From the NCBI RefSeq assembly GCF_020829625.1, contig NZ_JAIVFX010000023.1, positions 36,581 through 100,580 of the forward strand: a DNA stretch of 64,000 bases, written 5' to 3'. Below, piece by piece: positions 18,453-26,800 of this stretch (positions are counted from its first letter, which is position 1; every line of letters starts with the position of its first letter). Origin of the DNA: Nostoc sp. XA010. GTDB taxonomy: Bacteria; Cyanobacteriota; Cyanobacteriia; Cyanobacteriales; Nostocaceae. The notes beneath the pieces are model-generated. The model was not told the DNA's origin. It made no database searches and saw nothing but the letters and a program-made list of their open reading frames with translations. Position numbers and translations under genes: made by a program.

Positions 18453-18713
18453 ATGAACCAGTCTCATGAGGAAGACAAAAATAAATTCCTTTACCCTCGT
18501 GGCCGCTACTACGGACAAGTTAAACCAGAAAACTTAGTGTTTAACGCTAACTTGCAAGAATTTGCTCAAAAAGTTGGCATGATCACCAGTTTAGAAAGCA
18601 ATGGTAAGCTTGACCCAGAAGATGCTTATCAGCAAATTAAGGAACTTTGGAAACAGTTAAAGCATAGTAAGAAGGAACTGGGAATTGGTGAGGAGCCATC
18701 GGCAACAGCCTGA
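18453..18713 (+). CDS. Conserved cyanobacterial small protein (DUF7219-like)
   Basis: The 86-aa protein has the pattern FLYPRGRYYGQVKPENLVFN, ANLQEFAQKV and AYQQIKELWKQLKHSKKEL. I recall this from a widespread cyanobacterial family (DUF7219 in my memory; not checked). It is helical and soluble, with no catalytic motif. GGAAGG lies 9 bases before the ATG. Its function is unknown. It converges with the 18716-18931 gene, with 2 bases between the stops. Confidence 0.7.
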   Translation: MNQSHEEDKNKFLYPRGRYYGQVKPENLVFNANLQEFAQKVGMITSLESNGKLDPEDAYQQIKELWKQLKHSKKELGIGEEPSATA

Positions 18714-18715
18714 AG

Positions 18716-18931
18716 TTATTCTAACTTCGGGGTAATCACCTCAAACTCATTGCGCCTGAGTGACACTAGAGTATTTTCCTCATCTGAATCTACTTGAATA
18801 AGCCAGCGTATGCTTGATTGACCATCTGAGTCTGGCTCTCGACCACAAACAACCCCAACTTTTCCAGTTACATAGAAAGGACGTAGAATCAAAACTGTGT
18901 CTCCTACTTCAGGAGGGTCTGGGGTCTGCAA
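18716..18931 (-). CDS. Conserved small protein, SH3-like barrel fold predicted, unknown function
   Basis: The 71-aa protein (DPPEVGDTVLILRPFYVTGK, VGVVCGRE, RWLIQVDS, NEFEVI) is strongly beta and has the look of a small KOW/SH3-type barrel. It starts with TTG, supported by TAGGAG 6 bases upstream. No enzyme motif is present. Similar short proteins occur in cyanobacteria as far as I recall, without known role. Confidence 0.6.
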   Translation of the reverse strand: MQTPDPPEVGDTVLILRPFYVTGKVGVVCGREPDSDGQSSIRWLIQVDSDEENTLVSLRRNEFEVITPKLE

Positions 18932-19081
18932 TAGCGCTCCTAAAGGTGTTAGCTCTGAAAAATGGACTTATACAAGTGAAAGCTCTGTTGTATAACCTTA
19001 TCTTAATCAAGGCTTAATTCCTAGCTAATCTTCCTGTTGATGCAAGTGATGGAATGCTTTGAGGCTAGAGCAGCACTTCAC

Positions 19082-19259
19082 AAGGGGATGCACGTTAACG
19101 TTAAAAATCAAATTCTCTGACTATCATCAGAGAACCCGCAGTAAGACAATGCCTTATCGCAGTTAGGTTGTTAGGAATTGCATTGCCCAATCTGGATAAC
19201 GCCAAACAAACCCAAGTAATTCAATTGCCACTATTCCAAAATGCAGGCATTACATTTTA
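19082..19259 (+). pseudogene. dinB: Second dinB 3' remnant
   Basis: This reads LKIKFSDYHQRTRSKTM, then after a deletion RLLGIALPNLDNAKQTQ and QLPLFQNAGITF with a stop. It is the Pol IV little-finger end, diverged from the copy at 16094 and lacking about 25 internal residues. The rest of 18932-19306 shows nothing else. Confidence 0.7.
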
Positions 19260-19306
19260 GCGTAGGCTAGCAAGAACCGCAGGCATAGTGCTGTTTAAAT
19301 ACTGAC

Positions 19307-19591
19307 TCACCCACGACAAAAATCATCAACTCTCAACTCGCGCCACACATCAGATGGTTGCCACCCGGAGTTACCAACAGAGCGTAGGGGGCGATAGTGT
19401 TCAGAAATGTATTCGGATTCGGAAACGTAGTCTTCAATGTACACAGGTGGATTTGGTTCAATTACTGGTTCAGGAATATTTTGGCTCTCAAGCATCTCAA
19501 TGGGTTTAATCGGTGGTGGGGTTACTTCTGCTTTCTTGCGAACTGGGTTAGGGTTTTTTTTAATGAGTCGTTTCATATCTATAGGAATCAT
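19307..19591 (-). CDS. Small conserved protein, GNSGWQ-SDVWR-RVDDFC family, unknown function
   Basis: This is the paralogue of the gene at 851. A basic start (MKRLIKKNPNPVRKK) leads into a long proline-rich linker (VTPPPIKPIEM, PEPVIEPNPPVYIED). The conserved C-terminus is VGNSGWQPSDVWRELRVDDF, ending CRG. A conserved tail on an unstructured linker suggests a docking or recognition peptide (inference). The start at 19591 is favoured by GGAGAG 5 bases upstream; the frame could extend to 19696. A 130-bp repeat at 19716-19848 lies upstream and may carry the promoter. Confidence 0.6.
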   Translation of the reverse strand: MIPIDMKRLIKKNPNPVRKKAEVTPPPIKPIEMLESQNIPEPVIEPNPPVYIEDYVSESEYISEHYRPLRSVGNSGWQPSDVWRELRVDDFCRG

Positions 19592-19715
19592 TCGGCTCTC
19601 CACAAAGAACGGATATCCCAGAATACAAGAACTTATCAACGAATCAGAGACATTTTGCCGGAAGTTTGTCTCTTCCGGGATGATTGTTGTAGGCAAGATT
19701 TACAGTACTTACACA

Positions 19716-19848
19716 GAGGTATAAATAGTTATCAAAGTATAAGCTGAATTTGGAAAAGATGATTATAGTAAATTTATATACTCTATTGATGTGAATAACT
19801 CGGTAGAGTATTTTTGTGAAAGTGCGCCTAACGTAAGCGATCGCCCAA
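19716..19848 (-). repeat. About 130-bp intergenic repeat, copy A
   Basis: It matches 22450-22587 over nearly its whole length (AGTAAATTTATATACTCTAT..., GTAGAGTATTTTTGTGAAAG..., AAGCGATCGCC) and a fragment at 17297. It contains the inverted pair TACTCTA/TAGAGTA and, on the minus strand, a TATTTATACC box near 19716. It is placed upstream of the RVDDFC-family gene. Confidence 0.75.
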
Positions 19849-19880
19849 TTTAAATTCTGATTTTTTGTTTCTACCCCGAT

Positions 19881-20525
19881 TTACTGAGCGGATACAATTA
19901 ATTCTTCATCCAGAACTTCGTTCCACTCCTCATCCCAGGTTTGTTCGTTGTAGACCTTGGTGGCTTGAGCAATTTTCAGGCGATGAGCAACCGAAACACA
20001 ATGTCTAGGTTGCCAAGCGATGTTCGGGTATTTACCTTGCAGATATCTCACAGCATCTTGACAATCATTAATTACTGGAATGTCTAAGTTTAGATACCTT
20101 CGCAACCCAATGCCTAAACGAATTGCTTCAATCTCATGGTTGTGAAAATAGTATTCTTCATCTTCAGGAGTGGAAATTAGTAGAACTCTGGCCCAAGAAT
20201 GAATATTATAGACAGCTTTAGCTATAACTACATTGATATGTTGAGGCTTGTAATTATCCAAAAATTTATCTACAGCAGCTTCATCTTCTAAATCGATATC
20301 TACACCCTGTGCGAATAGTAAATTAGAGATATCATCAAACCCTTCAATGAAAGATTCGTGCCAATCTTGAATAGTTTGGGTGCTAAAAAATTTAGCAGCA
20401 TCATCAAATGATATTTTTTCCCAGCCTGCATCTGTAGTTATTTGCTGGCCAGTTTTAGGGATAAACAGATTCTCGTGCGCCAACCACGGTGGGACATTCT
20501 TTTGCTTTTTCTTGTGTTTACCCAT
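19881..20525 (-). CDS. Hypothetical protein, unknown function
   Basis: No family is recognised. The 214-aa protein has a basic start (MGKHKKKQKNVPPWL), an acidic middle (VDIDLEDEAAVDKFLDNY), a mostly helical pattern, and PQHINVVIAKAVYNIHSWAR near residue 95. It has no signal peptide, membrane segment or obvious catalytic motif. It lies alone between dispersed repeats in the plasmid-like region. Confidence 0.55.
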   Translation of the reverse strand: MGKHKKKQKNVPPWLAHENLFIPKTGQQITTDAGWEKISFDDAAKFFSTQTIQDWHESFIEGFDDISNLLFAQGVDIDLEDEAAVDKFLDNYKPQHINVVIAKAVYNIHSWARVLLISTPEDEEYYFHNHEIEAIRLGIGLRRYLNLDIPVINDCQDAVRYLQGKYPNIAWQPRHCVSVAHRLKIAQATKVYNEQTWDEEWNEVLDEELIVSAQ

Positions 20526-20559
20526 TTAAGAAGAAATGCAAATATATAAGAAATAGATG

Positions 20560-20590
20560 AAAAACCCCAACGTTCTCGTGAGGCTGGGGA
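20560..20590 (-). terminator. Hairpin followed by T-run, minus strand
   Basis: The minus strand reads CCCCA, a 15-base loop with further pairing options, TGGGG, then TTTTTC. It resembles an intrinsic terminator, but the stem is short (5 bp) and no minus-strand gene ends here. Confidence 0.35.
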
Positions 20591-20665
20591 TACATTAGAA
20601 AACTCTTCCCCTATCATGACACAACTCAATACTGTCTCAACCACCTACAGTCTGGAGGTGGTAGC

Positions 20666-21330
20666 ATGAACCAACCAACCAACCTCCAAGCGCAAAAGAC
20701 TCACCCCCACAACTCCCGATAAACCAAAGTCAGCCCTCAAACCAGCACAAGAGCCGGAAAATCCAAGCGCAGTCACGGTTGATGTAGAAGCGGTGGAAGT
20801 TCCAGAGATGACCGAGGAAGAACAGAGCGATAAGCCTGGCGGCATGGCTACGCTTACCGCCTAAATCTGGAGCGAAAAGTGGAGAGCGCGTTTGTGGAAG
20901 CGGGGAAGGCACTAACCCAGTTACGTGATCGCAAATTATACCGTTCAACGCACAAAACATTTGAGGAATATTGCCGCGTTCGCCCTTGGCGTTGGCGCAG
21001 CCATCGCTTTGGATTCACACGCATGGCGGCGGCGCTGAAAATTGCATCTGTAAAGGTGATGGAAAATTTGTCAACCAATGGTTTACAAAAAAGTGATGGT
21101 TCAAAGTCGAAAAAAATGTCAACCAATGGTTTACAAATTCTGCCAACGAATGAGCGACAGATACGCCCATTAACAAAGCTAGAACCCCAACAACAACGAG
21201 AGGTGTGGATTCAAGCGGTAGAAGAAGCTGGAGGAAAAACCCCGTCTGCCTGGACTGATGCTTTCCACCACTTCAAAAGTTCGGGAGTTGGGGCGAATAG
21301 TGGCAGATGTTTGCCTTTCCAGCCAAGGTG
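20666..21330 (+). pseudogene. Decayed paralogue of the ParB-like gene at 38376
   Basis: The frame gives VDVEAVEVPEMTEEEQSDK, LERKVESAFVEAGKALTQLR, YRSTHKTFEEYC, ILPTNERQIRPLTKLEPQQQ and EEAGGKTPSA, aligned with the intact gene at 38376. Defects: the start is out of frame. A palindromic repeat (about 20830-20862) brings a stop. A second repeat (about 20973-21004) adds ten residues, and the C-terminal third is lost. It retains two LSTNGLQ-type peptide repeats, encoded by imperfect DNA palindromes centred on CCAATGG. Confidence 0.8.
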
Positions 21331-21395
21331 AGGGTACAAGGAAATTGAAACAGCCTCGCCTCGGATTTCACCACGATAATATGAGGTCTACACTG

Positions 21396-21866
21396 TCATA
21401 ACCACACCCGCTCCAAATCGTAATCAGTCACCCGCGCGATGGAATCTCTAGAGGTAAAAAGCTTGTTACCTTTTTCCGATATAGCAGGAGACATCCATTC
21501 GATGCTGTAGAACCAGCAATCGTTAATTAGTTGAATACCTTGGACAATCCGAATCGGTGGCCCATCGCCATGAAACCGAAACTCGACTAATTCACCGAGT
21601 CCAAACACAGGTTTTTCTTTGGTAACTAATTGTAAGTTGCCTGTACCAATGATTTCACGTCCTAAAACAGTTAGATTATCCTTGCCGGAGACAATCTCAT
21701 AATTCCAGCCTTTAACCGACCACTCTACACCGCAACAGTAACCGAAAGATTTGGTGGTAGTGACGTAGACTTTCTCCAACAGGGAAACTTCTAAGGGGGG
21801 AATCTCTTGACCCCAAGGTGGTGAAAGATACCAGCAAGTTTCTAGAGTCTGGACAAGGTTAATCAT
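21396..21866 (-). CDS. DUF1392 family protein
   Basis: A 156-aa protein of the Anabaena/Nostoc-specific DUF1392 family as I remember it: TCWYLSPPWGQEIPPLEVSL, LLEKVYVTTTKSFGYCCGVE, and GREIIGTGNLQLV. It is beta-rich with a Cys-Cys pair and has no known function. The start at 21866 has GGAGG 7 bases upstream. Its start lies 2 bases after the stop of the truncated methyltransferase, so the two were an operon. A paralogue is at 35687. Confidence 0.75.
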   Translation of the reverse strand: MINLVQTLETCWYLSPPWGQEIPPLEVSLLEKVYVTTTKSFGYCCGVEWSVKGWNYEIVSGKDNLTVLGREIIGTGNLQLVTKEKPVFGLGELVEFRFHGDGPPIRIVQGIQLINDCWFYSIEWMSPAISEKGNKLFTSRDSIARVTDYDLERVWL

Positions 21867-21868
21867 GC

Positions 21869-22449
21869 TTATGCCTCCTGACTGGACAATAGACTCCACA
21901 AGTAATCAATTCGTTTCCATGCCACAGCAGCTTGCCGGGGAGAGCAACTCAAGCCATAAGCACGACGGGCATCATAATTACCCTTGATTCCCTTGGCTAC
22001 TCCAACGGGAATCCCAAAAGCCACCTCACGAATGCCGGGTTGATAGCTTCGGTCTTCATGAGAGAGCCGTACTTGCGTAATCTGATTTCTAATTTGGTCT
22101 GCCCAGGGGGTTGGCTGTTGACGGTAGAATAAGCCATCGGCGTAGGCAATGATAAAGACTCTTTCTCTTTCATGCGGCAAGCCCAGGCAGTACGCGGGTA
22201 TAGTCTCCCATTCACATACGTACCTGATTTGGGAAAGGTCTTCGAGGACTGTTGCCATTCCTCTAGAGAGCAGCCCTGTTGGGTTTTCGATGAGAGCGAT
22301 TGCTGGTCTACACTGGTGGATGATCCTAAATTGTTCTCCCCAGAGTAAGGATCTGAAGTCGCCAAGTCCAAGTCTATTGCCTAAGTTACTTGTGCCGGCG
22401 CAAGGGAAACCCAACATAAACTGTAGGCAAAATTTCCAGTAGTTATGCT
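21869..22449 (-). pseudogene. C-terminal part of a DNA cytosine-5 methyltransferase
   Basis: Visible motifs are GFPCAGTSNLG (motif IV, catalytic Cys), ALIENPTG (motif VI) and LPHERERVFIIAYAD (motif VIII). The SAM-binding motif I and everything before it are missing. Upstream of 22449 the frame runs into repeat copy B, with no methyltransferase residues. It cannot be active alone. It is linked to the DUF1392 gene downstream. Confidence 0.75.
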
Positions 22450-22587
22450 GAGGTATAAATAAGTTACTAAAGTATAAAGTGAATGCTGGTAAAAGAAAAG
22501 ATGATTGTAGTAAATTTATATACTCTATTGATGTGAATAACTCAGTAGAGTATTTTTGTGAAAGTGCGTCTAACCTAAGCGATCGCC
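22450..22587 (-). repeat. About 130-bp intergenic repeat, copy B
   Basis: Copy of 19716-19848 with small indels, joined to the truncated end of the methyltransferase fragment, so its arrival or a recombination through it may have removed the gene's 5' part. Confidence 0.75.
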
Positions 22588-23248
22588 TGACTCGGCCAAA
22601 AGTTACAACCGCGCCTCCACAGCCTGCGATTATTCCCTTGGGGTGATGGGGCAGCCCTTGACCAGAGATGCAGACAACCATTGGTTGTCAGGCATTCAGC
22701 CGAAGGTATTGTATTAGGTTGTTCTCGTTGCGATTATGTAATGCTACTTTCAAAATTTTCTGCCAACTGTCCGGAAAGTTCAAAACTCTAGCTGTATACC
22801 ATTACATACCGAATCTACTATATGTAAAGCCAGGGACGATAGCCTGATAGTCCCTTATGTAAATTCCACTACTTAAAACTGCGCTGGTTCTACAAAGCGC
22901 AGTTTTTTATTGTACAGGTAGCTCCCCTAGCGGTCTGCCAACCCAAAAATGCGCTTATAGAAAAAGGCACAGGGGTAGAGAAAAGCTTTGTACAACTGTT
23001 TCCATGCACAAGCGCACCTGAAGCTTACCACCACGGCAAAGTTGGTATGGCGCACCACTAGAGTTTGCAGCCACTGGTAACAATCGAATTATACGCGCAG
23101 TGCGTTATTGACTTCCTGCAATCGGAATATTGCGCTACAGTCCGTAAAAGTGAATACTCAAATTGTATAAGGCATAAGCCCTCTGTTTCTGCCAGTCCAG
23201 CTATGCCCAATCCAACTGGTGTCAAAACAAGAATATATTACTTTTTTT
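22588..23248. other. Intergenic region
   Basis: Apart from the candidate small RNA and its terminator (22833-22910) no gene is supported. Minus-strand frames around 22590-22680 show no family match. Confidence 0.4.
22833..22910 (+). ncRNA. Candidate small RNA with intrinsic terminator
   Basis: The 5' part has a GGGAC...GTCCC hairpin (22833-22854). A single-stranded AT-rich linker follows, then a perfect 11-bp stem AAAACTGCGCT / AGCGCAGTTTT (22875-22904) ending in a T-run. No ORF precedes the terminator, so a short non-coding transcript is the simplest reading. The promoter and 5' end are not identified. The terminator itself is secure. Confidence 0.5.
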
Positions 23249-23385
23249 ATGACTATAGATTTACTAGAGTTTTTCCAGCGAACAGACCCCAGCCGGACTT
23301 TACAGGTCAATCAAGGCTTATATAAGAAGTACTACATTGATTTCTCTTCAGTCAGGGGTGGCGATATTATTGGTACAATTGGTTC
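23249..23385 (+). pseudogene. N-terminal fragment of an AAA-like ATPase (WD40-linked family)
   Basis: This reads DLLEFFQRTDPSRTLQ, then YKKYYIDFSSVRGGDII. That is the usual opening of cyanobacterial AAA/NACHT-like ATPases that end in WD40 repeats. The frame stops at 23413, before the P-loop. With the WD40 ORF and the tail fragment downstream it suggests one original gene with large internal deletions, or a mosaic of two. Confidence 0.6.
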
Positions 23386-23419
23386 CCTTTCCCCTTTCCC
23401 GTCTTTTCATTGAAATTGT

Positions 23420-24802
23420 ATGAGTACACAGTATCAGCCAGAAAATGAACACACTCCTGACGAGCGTTCGCGAACTGTGCCGCTCTTATCGCTACAACAG
23501 CTAGCATTGTTTATTTTAGCCGGAATTGCCGCTTTAATTGCAAAGGGTGAATATCATCAAAGTCAAGAAGTACAGGCAGGTACAAGAATAGAACGAATTG
23601 GAGTTACAGCTGTGCAGAACTTTCAATTTCTTGAAATTGAAGCATTATTAGCCACGCAAGCTGGACAAGAATTACAAGAAATAGTTAAAGATGGTCGTCC
23701 ATTAGAAGAATATCCAGCAGCAAGTCTAGAGGTAGCTCTACAAACAATTCTTGACAACATTCATGAGCAGAATCAACTAAAAGGCCATACTAATTATGTT
23801 ACAAGCGCGAGTTTTAGTCCAGATGGAAAACGCATTGTCACTGCATCTTGGGACAAGACAGCGCGGGTGTGGGACATAACAGGAAAAGAAATTGCCTCGC
23901 TCAAAGGGCATACCCAAGGTGTTTGGAGCGCGAGTTTTAGTCCAGATGGAAAACGCATTGTCACTGCATCTGCTGACAATACAGCACGGGTGTGGGAGAT
24001 AACAGGAAAAGAAATTGCCTCACTTAAAGGGCATACCCAAAATGTTTGGAGCGCGAGTTTTAGTCCAGATGGAAAACGCATTGTCACCGCATCTTGGGAC
24101 AATACAGCGAGGGTGTGGGAGATAACAGGAAAAGAAATTGCCTCACTTAAAGGGCATACTAATTATGTTATTAGTGCCGATTTTAGTCCAGATGGAAAAC
24201 GCATTGTCACCGCATCTGTTGACAATACAGCGAGGGTGTGGGAGATAACAGGAAAAGAAATTGCTTTACTTAAAGGGCATACCGATGTTCTTACAAGCGC
24301 GAGTTTTAGTTGGGATGGAAAACGCATTGTCACTGCATCTGCTGACAATACAGCGCGGGTGTGGGAGATAACAGGAAAAGAAATTGCTTTACTTAAAGGG
24401 CATACCAATGCTGTTAGGAGCGCAAGTTTTAGTTTGGATGGAAAACGCATTGTCACTGCAAGTTTAGACAATACAGCGAGGGTGTGGGAGATAACAGGAA
24501 AAGGAATTGCCTTGCTTAAAGGGCATACCGATGCTATTATTAGAGCAAGTTTTAGTCGGGATGGAAAACGCATTGTCACCGCATCTGTTGACAATACAGC
24601 GAGGGTGTGGGAGATAACAGGAAAAGAAATTGCCTTGCTTAAAGGGCATACCGATGTTGTTACAAGCGCGAGTTTTAGTTGGGATGGAAAACGCATTGTC
24701 ACTGCATCTGCTGACAATACAGCTAGAGTATGGCAAATTGACGATTTAGATGTTTCGTTATCTCGCGGTTGCCGATGTCTGAACGACTACTTTGCCAAAT
24801 GA
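23420..24802 (+). CDS. WD40 repeat protein with membrane-anchor helix, truncated C-terminus
   Basis: The N-terminal region has a hydrophobic helix (LALFILAGIAALIAKG, residues about 28-43) and a short helical linker. Eight WD40 repeats of 41 residues follow (LKGHT...FSPDGKRIVTAS...DNTARVWEITGKEIA). At DNA level these are 123-bp units, nearly identical to each other, which points to recent expansion or gene conversion. Eight blades could close one propeller for protein binding. After the last blade (LDVSLSRGCRCLNDYFAK) the frame ends early. A tail typical of this family lies in another frame just downstream (24792-24998), so the C-terminal domain has been lost by a frameshifting deletion. Confidence 0.8.
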   Translation: MSTQYQPENEHTPDERSRTVPLLSLQQLALFILAGIAALIAKGEYHQSQEVQAGTRIERIGVTAVQNFQFLEIEALLATQAGQELQEIVKDGRPLEEYPAASLEVALQTILDNIHEQNQLKGHTNYVTSASFSPDGKRIVTASWDKTARVWDITGKEIASLKGHTQGVWSASFSPDGKRIVTASADNTARVWEITGKEIASLKGHTQNVWSASFSPDGKRIVTASWDNTARVWEITGKEIASLKGHTNYVISADFSPDGKRIVTASVDNTARVWEITGKEIALLKGHTDVLTSASFSWDGKRIVTASADNTARVWEITGKEIALLKGHTNAVRSASFSLDGKRIVTASLDNTARVWEITGKGIALLKGHTDAIIRASFSRDGKRIVTASVDNTARVWEITGKEIALLKGHTDVVTSASFSWDGKRIVTASADNTARVWQIDDLDVSLSRGCRCLNDYFAK

Positions 24803-24998
24803 TTGCGGCATCCAAGACAGCAGTGGGTTAGCCAGAGCGTTGACAGGTGACTTCAAAGGAGCAATTGCAGACTTTGAGGCATACATTGCTCAAGCTGATG
24901 GAGATAGTAAGGCACAAAGGCAGCGCTGGGTGAAAGAGTTACGCGCTGGTAAGAATCCGCTTATAGATACAGAACTTAAGAAATTGCGTCGTGAATAA
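24792..24998 (+). pseudogene. Detached C-terminal tail of the WD40 protein
   Basis: GIQDSSGLARALTGDFKGAI then ADFEAYIAQADGDS, QRQRWVKELRAGKNPL is the TPR-like tail found after WD40 blocks in related ATPases. It overlaps the WD40 stop in a different frame, and the region that should lie between is missing. Confidence 0.65.
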
Positions 24999-25336
24999 AT
25001 GATTTTTAATACCGCAAAGTAGAGCTTGATGTATCTGACTTGGCAACAAAGTTGTAATATTCTTTACTTTGTGTTTTGTGAGGAGTCTGGGTATTGGTTA
25101 AACCGTTACCCAAATTTTAACTTGGTAGGCAGTAGCTAGCCTGCCCTTTCACCGCGCACCAAGCAAGAGCGACGCAGAGGTATCGCCCACCACATTTTCT
25201 ATCCTATGCGGTTATTTGTGATCAAGAGAAAGCGCAATTTCCAGTTCGCAGTTAAAAACAATTGCGAATTGCGAATTGGTTTTTCCCAGGGTGGTGAGAT
25301 GTACTAGCAAGTTCCTAAAGAGTTGCTCTCGGTTAG
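24999..25336. other. Intergenic region with palindromic repeat
   Basis: No gene is seen. 25242-25280 holds the TTCGCAGTT...AATTGCGAATTGCGAATTGG repeat, also present at 36671-36739. Confidence 0.5.
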
Positions 25337-26800
25337 TCATACGATTACCCCAGATAATTGTTTTTGTATATGAGTGAATAACTGTGTAGCGAAAAAAGGA
25401 GGCACAGAGTAGCCGATGATTGACCCCGCCGTAGCAGTTTCTTTTGGCAACTCATACCAAGACGGAAATCCTTGTAAAATTGCAGCCCCTTCAATAGACA
25501 AGGATTTGACCGTACCATCCGGCAACCAGATATCAGCGAACTTACTACGGTTGCAACCTTTGTGATCGGTGAAATGCGATCGCAGAATGGTATTAGCGGG
25601 CTGCGACCCTGGCTTGTACTTGGGTAACTTGCGCCCCCCAACCCGTTCAATCAACAGTGGTGCTGGCGCATTCCTAGCTAAAAATTTCTCCAAAGCTTGC
25701 CGTTGTTTGGGGAGTAGTTGGGAATCAGGCATCGTGGGGATGAGATGCGCGATCGCCCCATACCAACCACAAGGTGTAGCTCCCGAAGGTAGGGCAAGAT
25801 GAAGGCCCTTGCTTGCAATCAGGACTAACCGCCGACGCGCCTGGGGTAGCCCAAAGTCAGCCATGTTGACCACGCTGTAATCGACCAAGTATCCCTCTGA
25901 TTCCAGAACTTGCAGAATGATACTGAAACTCTGACTGTTCTGATAACGCGGCACATTCTCCAGCGTAAACACCCGTGGCTGCAACTGTCGGATGGCTTCT
26001 GCAACTGCGATCGCAGCCGTCAGATCATCGGCAGTTTCGCCGCCCTTACCCGCTTTGGCTGTGTGAGCTTGGCTGAAGTTGGCGCATACTGGGGAGGCAT
26101 GGAGGTAATCGGGGCGGTGGGGAAAACCTAGAAATCCTGACTGTGCTACTTCTTGAACTGTTAACTGGATTATTTTACAGCCATACTCACTAAAGTTGTG
26201 GTGATGGGTTTTGGCGATCGCCCTGCTCAAGTCTGGCTTACTTGGGTCATGTTCCACTGCAATGACTGGGCGAATACCAGCCTGTACCATTCCAGCTTCT
26301 ATCCCGCCGCCGCCAGCGAAAAGTACTACGGCGATCGGGGCATCATCTGGCAGAACTGGTTTTAATTTTGTGTTATCAAAATTTTTGCAGACATCTGATT
26401 TTGGTGATGGCTTTTTGGATTTCGCTTTTTTGATAAAGGCGATAATATCTTCCCTAATTGCCCCCTGTTGTTGCATTAGACGAATCATGTGGACAGCACC
26501 AGGGGGAATTGAGCCTATACTTTTGCTTTTCCATGCCCCGTTTATCTTCTCTTTCCAATTGAATGCCCATCGCCAATGAAAGGGATTATTCGGGTCACGT
26601 TCACCAATCACACGGGGATAATAAACAGTCTCTCCATCAAGTAGCTTTTTAGTGTCGAGGTACTGATAAAGACAACCGACTGATTCCCCCTGTGAGGCTT
26701 TGACCCCTTTCTCTAAGAATTTTTCGGGTGTTGCAGATAACTCAACTATTACTAATTTTGGCTTTGGAAATAGCGTATGGCTTGGGACTGGTTTAGTCAT
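25337..26800 (-). CDS. DNA (cytosine-5-)-methyltransferase
   Basis: The 487-aa protein has a full set of m5C methyltransferase motifs: I VVLFAGGGGIEAGM (about 158-171), IV HASPVCANFSQAHT (catalytic Cys 239), VI TLENVPRY (281-283 ENV), VIII QARRRLVLIAS (320-330), and a closing GYSVPPFFA. Motif IV reads PVC instead of the common PPC, known in a minority of the family. The first 130 residues form an extra domain with FHWRWAFNWKEKINGAWKSK, possibly for DNA recognition. No restriction nuclease gene is adjacent, so this looks like a solitary methyltransferase protecting or regulating the plasmid. It overlaps the ASCH gene by 4 bases. Confidence 0.9.
   Translation of the reverse strand: MTKPVPSHTLFPKPKLVIVELSATPEKFLEKGVKASQGESVGCLYQYLDTKKLLDGETVYYPRVIGERDPNNPFHWRWAFNWKEKINGAWKSKSIGSIPPGAVHMIRLMQQQGAIREDIIAFIKKAKSKKPSPKSDVCKNFDNTKLKPVLPDDAPIAVVLFAGGGGIEAGMVQAGIRPVIAVEHDPSKPDLSRAIAKTHHHNFSEYGCKIIQLTVQEVAQSGFLGFPHRPDYLHASPVCANFSQAHTAKAGKGGETADDLTAAIAVAEAIRQLQPRVFTLENVPRYQNSQSFSIILQVLESEGYLVDYSVVNMADFGLPQARRRLVLIASKGLHLALPSGATPCGWYGAIAHLIPTMPDSQLLPKQRQALEKFLARNAPAPLLIERVGGRKLPKYKPGSQPANTILRSHFTDHKGCNRSKFADIWLPDGTVKSLSIEGAAILQGFPSWYELPKETATAGSIIGYSVPPFFATQLFTHIQKQLSGVIV

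Noticed and set aside
21068..21135. Palindromes in the decayed ParB-like gene considered as a separate CRISPR-like repeat
   Set aside because: Only two copies, 48 bases apart, in frame and encoding a peptide repeat; no spacer variation.
23065..23325. Plus-strand 86-aa ORF before the WD40 locus
   Set aside because: Overlaps the AAA-type fragment, which has clear family residues in another frame.
24163..24736. Long minus-strand ORFs with internal repeats opposite the WD40 gene
   Set aside because: Shadow frames of the 123-bp WD40 units; the plus strand gives the real protein family.
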